Positions 56,142-64,000 of a DNA stretch of 64,000 nt are shown here, piece after piece; position 1 is the stretch's first letter, and each line of letters begins with the position of its first letter. The translations under genes and the position numbers were made by a program. Source of the DNA: Chaetorhynchus papuensis (Eukaryota > Chordata > Aves > Passeriformes > Rhipiduridae); assembly GCA_013396525.1 (NCBI GenBank), contig VWYX01000207.1, forward strand, positions 996,180 through 1,060,179, written 5' to 3'. The notes beneath the pieces are model-generated. The model searched no databases. It had not been told where the DNA came from and saw nothing but the letters and a program-made list of their open reading frames with translations.

Positions 56142-58208
56142 TTTATTAGAGGCAGTGACCAGGAATAACTATTTTTACAAAATCATCAAGCTCCAGCTGA
56201 AAATACCTTCTTGTTATTACTTACAACTTGAAGAAACTTATATTTACAAACTCTTTCAAAAATTTACTGGAGTTTATTTCTCCCCCTAAACCAGGCTCCC
56301 TTCATCAGCATTGTACACCCATTTTTAAACAACTGTTCTTCTCTATCAGATTTAGCCTTAATAGTCTCATCTGATAAAGAGGCTTACATATCTTTAATTT
56401 TTGTTTCCTCTTTGTACCTGCTCTTTTCAAAAAAATTATCAGAATTGTACAGTAACGCAGGTAAAAACTCCTCCAACCTTGAGTAACCATAAATATTTAC
56501 CAGAAATGCTTTTCTTCCTTCATACAGGATAACATTCTTCTTTGTCACAACTGGATCAGGTGGCTTCAAAATGTGAATTGCTCATCTGTAACCACCATAG
56601 TTCAGGCACAGATATTTACTTTTCTGACTTTACTGAAGCTGTGAAGAACTGGATCACTTGAGTATCTCTGGTGATCTGGCCTTAAATACATGCATCTATC
56701 CATGAGTTTCAATCCATTCTTGGAAAATTGTGTTCCAAATGGCAGAATGGCCGCAGGAGTTCTGAAGAAAAGCCCCTGCTCAGGCAGGGCCACCCAGACC
56801 TGGTTGTTCAGGATCACATCCAGATGGTTTTAAATAGCCCCAAAGAGGGGAACACCACTCCCTCTCTGGGCAGCCCTTCCCAACCTGTCTCTGACAATTC
56901 CAGAAAGCCTCTACAATACATTATCTGTGTCCCTACAGAAAGGCACACATCCAGGAGCAGTAAAAAAAGCACTGAGTTCCACATTTACACTCTCTAAATT
57001 AAACCACAGGTTTGTTCTGCTGCTCCATGGACTGAGCCGTAGCATTGGGACAGTCTGCACCAGCCCTTTGCTGTTGTCTTTCCTCACACAAGGGGATAAC
57101 ACACTGTTATTAAAACCACTTATCACACTCAAGAGTTCCTGGCATTGTGTAACAGCAAAACAAACAAAGATTTGTCTAGATTTGAACATAAATTGGAAGC
57201 AGCATCCATCTGGGTTCACCATACCCTGCACCAACTGCTGCATAGAACAATAGTTCTTACACATGGTATTTTAGACTAACAGTAAAGTTATTAAACAAAA
57301 TGAACAGTTTCAGATGCTGCTAATATTTTCAATTTAACTAAACAGCATTCACAATTATTGGCAACTGCTCTTTTTGACAGAAGTTATTTGAAAAGTGTAT
57401 CATCTATTTTAACAAACAACATAGTAACTATCAACCTGAGAAAAGGTAAGGCATTTCATACTAGATTAATATTGGACATTCACATAAAATTGAAGATTTA
57501 AAGATCCTCAGTATCATAAAATATATGTTTCAGGACATTACCATTTCTGTCAGACTACTCAAAAAATTATCAAAACTACGGACAAGGTAACTGCTTAACA
57601 TCTTATACATACAGGCATATGGAAAACATTTTCATGTCACAATTACCCAGTGATGATGTGTATTTTGTTTCTGTAATTTTGTGAGATACTATTTTTTTCT
57701 CTTACAAGTATTGCAAAAGCACCTGGGAGTAAAGGAGGCAACTTCCAGCAGATGGGAGGTAGCATTAAGCCTCCAGATACACTGGTAATTTTTATATGAA
57801 AAGTTATTACTATAAAATATAACATGCCCTTCCTTCCCCCCCTTTAAACATTCTTTCAGTTAGAAAAGAGATTTTTTTCTTACAAAATTTTTACAAGAAT
57901 GTAAGTGGTGCAGAGTAACTGTTTAAACACAGATGAACACTGGCCAAATCCTAACTGACCTCCATTGAAGCAGTTACTCAGGAATGAAAAAGCGTCTCCA
58001 AGATCTTCAGCACAGCCTGTGCTAGAACTGATGTTCTCAGAAACACCTGCAGCAAACCAGTACCCCAAGTTTTACCCTCTAGACCAAAATGCTGGATGCA
58101 TCCATTATCAGCCACCGTTCTGGGCACAGCAAAGGAACGTAAAGCCACGAAGAACTTCAGGACATGCAAACCTCTCCAGAACCAAGCGCCAACTTCCAAT
58201 TCTCAGCC
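56142..58208 (-). other. Probable 3' UTR and flank of the zinc-finger gene
   Basis: No AATAAA occurs on the minus strand close to the stop codon. The first ones found downstream are at 56,273-56,278 and 56,142-56,147, implying a 3' UTR of about 2 kb that would include a CR1 fragment (56,775-56,905). This assignment is inferred and weak. Confidence 0.35.
56775..56905 (-). mobile_element. CR1 LINE internal fragment
   Basis: Matches internal CR1 text (CAGGCAGGGCCACCCAGACC, CACATCCAGATGGTTTTAAA, CCCTCTCTGGGCAGCCC) without the 3' end. Older-looking, and possibly inside the 3' UTR of the zinc-finger gene. Confidence 0.7.
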
Positions 58209-60856
58209 TCACATTCCAAGCTTGTGCTGCCGCTTATGCTTCTCCAGCAGTTTTTTGGTGGGCAGCACCACATTACACTTTGCACACTTGTACTTCTTTT
58301 TGTGCGTTTTTATGTGCTTTTGGAAAGCATGTTTATCCACCGTGGAGTATCTGCACCTCCTGCACTGCAGCTTGAGGTGAGTCAGCAAGTGGCGCTTGAG
58401 GTGGCTGGAGGTGCGGAAAGCCAGGGAGCACTGCCCGCACTGGAACGGCTTCTCTCCCGTGTGGATCCTCAGGTGGAGCTTCAGGTTCCCATTGTGGGCT
58501 GTGCAATAGCCACACTCCTCACATCTGTACGTCTTGACAGGCAGCCCCTTGTGCTCGTAGAGGCAGCCAGGAGAGGAGCTTCCCTCCCCGGTGTGTGAAG
58601 CCAAGTGCCGTTTCAAGGACAGCCATTTGTTGGTCGAGTAGTCACAGCTTGTGCACTTGAAAAGCCCCACGTTCAAATGTGTGAGTCTGTGCCTTTTCAG
58701 GTGACTGGAAGTACGGAACTTCTTCTGACAAATGGTGCAGCTGTAGGGCTTCTCACCTGTGTGAGTTCTGATGTGGAGTTCCAGGTTGCCTAAAATGCTA
58801 GTAGCGTAGGTGCACTCTGCACACTGATAGAATGGTGGCTGAATTTGTGCTTGCACATCATTTGCTGTGCCCCTCTGAACACCTCGCTGAACTCCACAGA
58901 CTTCTGAACCAAGCAAGGAGCTGTTTGAGCCTTTGCAGGAATCAAAATCCCCTTCTGGATATGTGCCTCCGTGGATTTCACGATGCAATTCAAGATTCTC
59001 TAAACACCTCTCTACAAAGAGGCAACTTCCAAACTCCTGTGCATTCTTCACATGAAGAAGGCTGTGTTTCTGCAAATGGTTTGAAGTTTTAAATGCCTCA
59101 TTGCACTCTTTACACACAAATGGTCTTTCATCCGTATGTAACTTTAGGTGCAGCCTGAAGTTGTTAGGAACAGCAGTAACATAACTGCAGTGCTGGCACC
59201 TGTATGTCTGGAATGTATTTAAATTGGAAGGACACGTATCCTCCAAGTTTTCCACAAAGTTATGATATGAAGCAGCATCTTGCACTTGTGAATGAGAGGC
59301 TTCTGATTTGAAGAAAGGTTCCTCTTTGTAAGTGGCAGCGTCCATCTGATAAGAAGTCTGTGGAACTTCTGATCTATTCCCAGTAACAGCCAGGCTGTTG
59401 CTTTCATGGCTGTTTTCAAGCAATTTCTTTCCAGGGCATATTTTCTTATTGACCCACACATCACCTGCTTGCTCAAACGCTACTTCTGAAGCCAGGATGC
59501 CCCCACCCAGACAATCATTTTCTGTACCAAAAAGAGACTGAGAAACATGGCCCTGAGAATCACCATCAGCTTTGTGTATTTTGCTTTTACAGTACTTACT
59601 ACTCTGACTTGTGTAACCATTAGCCTTTAACTGTTCATGAAATTTCTTGTGAAAGCTGAGGTGTCCTTTAGTGTAGAACACCAGGTTACATTCATCACAT
59701 GTGTAGTTCTTTAGAGGTCTTTCAGTTCTCTTTCTCCCACTCAGGCAGCTGGGTTGCTGTCCTTGGCACACTTCTGTCCCTGCATGTATCTTCCTGTGCC
59801 TCTCCAACCCTGAGGTGCTGGTGAATGCTGCCTGGCAGAGCTCACAGGAATATGGTTTATCCCCCGTGTGGACATGGCTGTGCCTCACCATGCTCGCAAA
59901 ATACAATGAGAAAAAGGTGCAGAACCTGCACTGGTAGAGCTTGTAGCCAGCATGCCAGTACATGTGATTTAACAGGTAGGATAAGCTGCTGCAGGAGTAA
60001 TCACACTGAGGGCACCGGTAAGGTGGTCTCTCCTTGTGTCCCTTCACGTGATGAATAAAACTCCTAGGATTTGATGAAGCAAAGAAACAAATTCTGCAGG
60101 AAAAGCTAACTGGCACATCTAGATGTGTAAAGTCCCTTTCAATTTTAATGAAAAATTTCTTGTATTTGCTTTCTTTTTTCTTGGTCTCAGATTCTCCTTC
60201 TTCAGATCCTTTCTGCCTCCCTTTTCTTGCATTTATTCTATTTTTTCTCGCCTTTTGCGACCTAGCAATCTTCTTATGAAATTTAAGGTGATTCTTAAGA
60301 TTGAAAGAAAAGAAAAAAGTTCTTTTACAAAAGCAGCATTTATGTATTTTTTTATCTTTATGAGCTGAATAAATATGTTTCTTCAGGTGCACACTGCATT
60401 TATACACAGAACTACAAAACCTGCACTTGAAACTCCATCTTTCATTCTCCTTTGTAGAAGAAGATGTTTTAGGAAGAGGTGTGATGGTCACACTATCATT
60501 CAGCCATGTTAAACCTTCTTGCTGGCTCTGGAATTCTTTTGGGCTTGCATGAGAAGAAACAACTTTTTGTTGCTGGTATCTTTTCTTAGGGAATGGTGTT
60601 AACATCTTGTAAATATGCTCTCCAGTAGTATTTGATTCAGCAGAAGTGAAAGCATTTGTCTCAGGTCTCCCTACATCTTCTAGAAGTACTTTAAAAGTAG
60701 GAGAACATCCATTAAGAAATGGATCAGAACAATTATAGGTAAATTTCTCTTCTTCTTTCAAGCCATTTTCCAAAAGAGAACTTGGAGTTTCATCTTCAGA
60801 TTTGCTTACTTTCCTGTTATCAATTTCATTATCTCCATTCTGTGAGGAATCAGGAT
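58209..60856 (-). CDS. Zinc-finger gene coding exon 3 (all C2H2 fingers)
   Basis: Residues 229-1110, a single 2.6 kb exon carrying every finger, as is common in vertebrate C2H2 genes. The open frame extends 5' to an in-frame ATG at 60,905, but a clean acceptor (ATCTCCTTGTAG) and phase match to exon 2 place the exon start at 60,856. Ends KHKRQHKLGM then stop. Confidence 0.92.
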
Positions 60857-62419
60857 CTACAAGGAGATATAAAAAATCACATTTCATACAATCACAAATA
60901 TTCATGATTAATTCGTAGTAATAATTCCAAATTGCCTAAAAACTTGACTGTTCTTCATTACTTCTGCTTCCTTATTATTTCCCTCTCTCCACTTTTTTTC
61001 CCTAATGCCTCTCTTCATGCCACCCTCTGCCCCCAACATTTAAATGCTGTTCCTAGTTAGAAGCCTCCTTCCTTCCCACTGTCTATTTTCACTCAAGGCT
61101 CTGAATTTCACAGAACAACACTGCATCCAGTTTTTAACAAAACAGCTTTATGCCACAATTCCTATCAAAGTACTGGCACACAACTTTGCTAATCCTCCAT
61201 TCTCACGAATACAATGCTTTTTCTGCGTTGAGAATATTTCCCTGATGAAAGGCCACCCTTCTGCTATTGCAGGAGAAAGAAAAAGTACCAACTTCTTGTA
61301 ATTTCACTACCTTTCACAGGAGTCTGTGAAAGAACTGAGTATACTCCAGGCAGTATTTTCCTTCTGCTGCATTTATTAATCTAACTTGAAATGTTTACTC
61401 TAAAAGAAATAGGTTTCATAGCATTTCTATACAATTTCTTATTTCAAAAACTTGAGATTTACCATATTTTACCATATTTCTTAAACGCTTGCACTAATCT
61501 TATTAATACATTACCTTCCATTTTAACAATTATCTCAAATTCCTTGTGGATTTCTGGTTGTGTCTGTGGAGTGCTGTCAAAAGGAACAGTTACAACACTG
61601 ACAGGTTCTTCCTCATGTTTGGGAACCACCACCAATGTCCACGATCTGCTCGTCTCGACAGCGTCAGCTCTGTCCCTATCAGCAGAGGACAGGAGAGGAG
61701 GAATCTTCTGAAAGCCATCACTACCACCACAATATTCTCCACTGCTGTATCTGATGATCTCTGGAAGCTCTGTTTTGCAAGATGATGTAGGTAACATGCA
61801 ATTTTGACCGTATTTATCCGTGCCTGCATCACACCCATCACCTGAAGATAATTTTGATGTGTTACACACACTCTCAGCAAAAAATTTATCCTCAGAGTAC
61901 TTAATACAATTATCTTCATTTGAAACAGTTCTGTTTGCATCCCAACTGCCTGCACTGCTACTGCCGTTTGAATGTTCCACTTCATTTTTTAGGCAAAGGC
62001 TGTTGTTTAATTTAAACTCCTGCTCCACCTCGGCAATGGACACTTCCTGGTCCTTATCATCATCCTGGAGAAAATCTTCATCGCTCAGCACAAAGACAGT
62101 GATCGGCAGCACAGTCTCAAACACGTCCGGTTCTGCGAGCAGAAGGAGACACAAATTATCTCAATTACAAAATAAAACCCCTAAAGCACCGCGTCCACCA
62201 TAATCCACACAGACGCCCAGCGCGCATGCGCACACCCCGGCGGGCCCAGCAGACTCTCCCCTTCCCGCCGTTCCCGCTTTCCGCGGTCGCTCGGGCACCG
62301 CCGCTCCCGCGGGAGCCGCGCTGGGTCCCCGCCGAGGCCAGCGGGCACCTACCGCTGTCTGCGGCCGGCTGCGGGATTCCCTCCGCGGCCGGCTGCGACA
62401 CTCCCGCCTCCGTCGGCAT
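58209..62419 (-). CDS. C2H2 zinc-finger protein, 1,110 residues, three coding exons
   Basis: Probable nuclear DNA-binding regulator; I do not recognise the orthologue. Coding exons: 62353-62419, 61515-62132, 58209-60856 (3,333 nt), all borders GT-AG with matching phase. The N-terminal 370 residues are finger-free and acidic, with no KRAB, SCAN or BTB domain. Sixteen intact C2H2 fingers follow at about residues 373-394, 402-422, 482-502, 510-530, 538-558, 566-586, 615-635, 782-802, 810-830, 907-927, 935-955, 963-983, 1007-1027, 1035-1055, 1060-1080 and 1086-1106. A decayed finger lies near 837-857 (first Cys replaced). HTGEKP-type linkers join fingers 5-6, 8-9, 10-11 and 13-14. A basic stretch at 423-444 may be a nuclear signal. 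Sumoylation-type motifs VKME (225-228), IKIE (465-468) and FKSE (744-747) suggest repression, an inference. The start is the first ATG in the CpG island. Confidence 0.9.
61515..62132 (-). CDS. Zinc-finger gene coding exon 2 (acidic N-terminal region)
   Basis: Residues 23-229 without fingers. Contains the hydrophobic-acidic segment VFETVLPITVFVLSDEDF followed by DDDKDQE, then Ser/Asn-rich low-complexity sequence. It ends in VKME, a sumoylation-type motif, directly at the donor GTAATG. Acceptor TTCTGCTCGCAG. The segment could be an activation or interaction region; no known domain is recognised. Confidence 0.85.
62221..62232. promoter_or_regulatory. NRF-1-type site in intron 1 of the zinc-finger gene
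   Basis: CGCGCATGCGCA, a perfect NRF-1 consensus, about 120 bp into intron 1. It is identical to the motif upstream of CDC5L. Confidence 0.55.
62353..62419 (-). CDS. Zinc-finger gene coding exon 1
   Basis: Residues 1-22 plus the first base of codon 23: MPTEAGVSQPAAEGIPQPAA followed by DS. A short internal duplication of GCGGCCGGCTGCG-like DNA yields the two QPAA repeats. Donor GTAGGTG. Lies in the CpG island; the ATG sits in a GGGAG-ATG-C context. Confidence 0.8.
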
Positions 62420-62465
62420 CTCCCGGCCCGTCCGTCCCCGCGCCGGACTCGAACCAGCGGCCCTG

Positions 62466-62477
62466 CGCGCCTGCGCA
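62466..62477. promoter_or_regulatory. NRF-1-like site upstream of the zinc-finger gene
   Basis: CGCGCCTGCGCA, the same variant as in CDC5L intron 1, about 47 bp upstream of the ATG. Confidence 0.5.
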
Positions 62478-62600
62478 GCGGGCGGAGGGTGGTACTCCTG
62501 CCGCCGCCTCCTGATTTGGGGGAGAGGCGGGGGGCGCGGCCTGAGGAGCGTGTGGGGGGAGCGCCGCGCTCTGAGGCTTTCCGGTGTGGGTTAAAATCAG

Positions 62601-63031
62601 TTTTAAACCTGCTTCGAAGTGGTTTAAAAACTGCGTTTAATCACCCAGCTAGGCCAGGGTGTCCCCAGTCCGTCCTGGGCGGAACTGTTCGAATGTTCTG
62701 CGAAACCTATTCCCTGTTCAAACAATTTTGATTGGTTGTTAATTCTTTTGCTGTAAAATTAGATTTCAGCTAATACCGATCAGACTCTTAAGATCGGAAT
62801 TGTGCCAACAATAAAGCCCTCCCTCGCTGGGGACAGAAAGAATCAAAGAATAATCGCAGGCAGAAGTCACAAAATTTATGGAAACACAAAACAGCACCAT
62901 TGTTTTCATCCTTCTCTCCTTGGCTGTTCAGGCTGAAAATGGAAAATGTATGAACCTGCGTGCATACACATTTATAGGTATAGAGATGTAGGTCTTTATA
63001 TACATATAGAAATTTATATACATGGACGGCA
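62601..63031. other. Intergenic upstream of the zinc-finger gene
   Basis: Includes a local direct repeat of GGTTTAAAA-like DNA near 62,590-62,640 directly outside the CpG island; otherwise unique. Confidence 0.6.
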
Positions 63032-63104
63032 CCCATGGCAGGGTGGTTGAAATGAAATAGTCTTTGAGGTCCCTTTCAACAAAAAACATTCTGTGATTTT
63101 GTGA
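63032..63104 (+). mobile_element. CR1 LINE, about 70 bp 3' end
   Basis: CCCATGGCAGGGTGGTTGAA to ACATTCTGTGATTTT, a minimal CR1 3' end on the plus strand that abuts the next, oppositely oriented copy. Confidence 0.8.
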
Positions 63105-63620
63105 GTTGGGGCTGGAAGGGCCCCCAGTCCAACCCCCCTGCCAAGGCAGGACCACGTGGAGCAGGTGACACGGGGACGCGCCCAGGTGGGTTTGGAATGT
63201 CTCCAGAGAGGGACAATTCACAAAATCCCTGGGCAGCCTGCTCCAGTGCTCTGCCACCCTCAACATAAAGAAGCTCTTCCTCATGTCTAGGTGGAACTTG
63301 TTGTGTTTCATTTTATGGCCATTCCTCCTTGTCCTGTCGCTGGGCACCACTGTAAAGTGCCTGGCACCATCCTCCTGGCACCCATCTTGGAGATACTTGC
63401 ATAGATTGTTGACATCCCCTCTCAGTCTTCTCCAGACTAATCAGGCCCAGCTCCTGCAGTCTCTCCTCAGAAGAAAGATGCTTCAGATGCCTCATCATCT
63501 TTGTGGCCTCCACTGGACCTTCTCTAGTAGTTCCTTGTCCTCCTGCCTAGGATCTCCCTGGCTCCCAGCACCCTGTTCCTGACAGTACTTAATCCCCACC
63601 TGCAGCTGTGACCCCACATC
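63105..63620 (-). mobile_element. CR1 LINE, about 510 bp 3' fragment
   Basis: Begins GTTGGGGCTGGAAGGGCCCC and continues through CTTCCTCATGTCTAGGTGGA and CTCATCATCTTTGTGGCC. Minus strand, joined tail to tail with the 70 bp copy to its left. Confidence 0.88.
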
Positions 63621-64000
63621 CTGCACTGCTAGAGGATTCCCAGTTCTCATTTTCCAGGCTCAGCACTCTGTAGTGGTGCCTCCAGAAGAGGATGGAATGT
63701 TTAGCCATTCCGATGAGAGGAATTTTCCCTATTCCCTGTCTTCTTCCCCCAATAAAAAGCATGTAATGAACCTATTATCTGCCTTAATTTCAGAGCCTTG
63801 TACTTGTTGTACATGGAGCTGCACCCATTTGTAGAAATATTTGTTCAGTTTGTGAAATTTAGATGGCATCTTCTTATTTTCAAATAGATCTGGTGAAACC
63901 TCGAGGTAGAAACATTTCCAAAATCCTCCTAACTGGGACTATTAAATTAGGTAAAGATGAGAGGAATATTGGCTTCTGAGTTTCAGCTCTCAGTAAGTTT
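63621..64000. other. Intergenic right end, no gene seen
   Basis: Unique AT-rich DNA; nothing recognisable on either strand. Confidence 0.65.

Larger units (their letters stand above)
62205..62600 (-). promoter_or_regulatory. CpG-island promoter of the zinc-finger gene
   Basis: Strong CpG enrichment across exon 1, the start of intron 1 and about 180 bp upstream of the ATG, ending abruptly near 62,600. No TATA box seen. A transcription start somewhere in 62,430-62,560 is likely but not determined. Confidence 0.75.

Noticed and set aside
60857..60905. In-frame ATG 49 bp 5' of zinc-finger exon 3 as the start of an 898-residue protein
   Set aside because: A strong acceptor at 60,857-60,858 with matching phase to exon 2 makes this stretch intronic, and the longer three-exon model begins in a CpG island.
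58209..60905. Numerous shorter frames opposite or overlapping zinc-finger exon 3
   Set aside because: Shadows of the real coding frame, without domains of their own.

Overview
The window is vertebrate nuclear DNA, almost certainly from a bird. It holds more than twenty truncated CR1 LINE copies with the 8-bp-type 3' ends (ATTCTATGATTCT and variants), one probable solo LTR, and no mammalian-type SINEs or L1. The introns are compact. I cannot name the species; a songbird is plausible but not shown.

Layout. Positions 1 to about 23,560 are intergenic. I find no supportable coding exon there, only CR1 fragments, one probable solo LTR (1,870-2,092), simple repeats and unique AT-rich DNA. The minus strand from 54,372 down to 23,919 carries a complete CDC5L gene: 16 coding exons, all with GT-AG borders and consistent phases, giving an uninterrupted 803-residue protein. 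Its CpG-rich promoter (about 54,160-54,730) contains NRF-1-type motifs and a four-unit GGAA-containing minisatellite. From 62,419 down to 58,209, again on the minus strand, a three-exon gene encodes a 1,110-residue C2H2 zinc-finger protein with 16 intact fingers and one decayed finger, also from a CpG island with NRF-1-type motifs. I do not recognise this second gene by name. The right end (62,600-64,000) is intergenic and holds two CR1 copies joined tail to tail.

How the genes relate. Both read the same way, with about 3.8 kb between the ZNF stop codon and the CDC5L start codon. CDC5L is a core spliceosome factor (PRP19/CDC5L complex). The zinc-finger protein is inferred to be a nuclear DNA-binding regulator. 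Nothing in the sequence links them functionally beyond similar housekeeping-type promoters. I see no operon-like, CRISPR, phage or bacterial feature.

Most notable observations: the internal triplication of a three-finger module in the zinc-finger protein; two CR1 copies about 2.6 kb apart that share the same roughly 35-50 bp of unique DNA beyond their 3' ends; the minisatellite in the CDC5L promoter; and an apparent lack of CR1 over about 17.6 kb that includes CDC5L exons 2-14.
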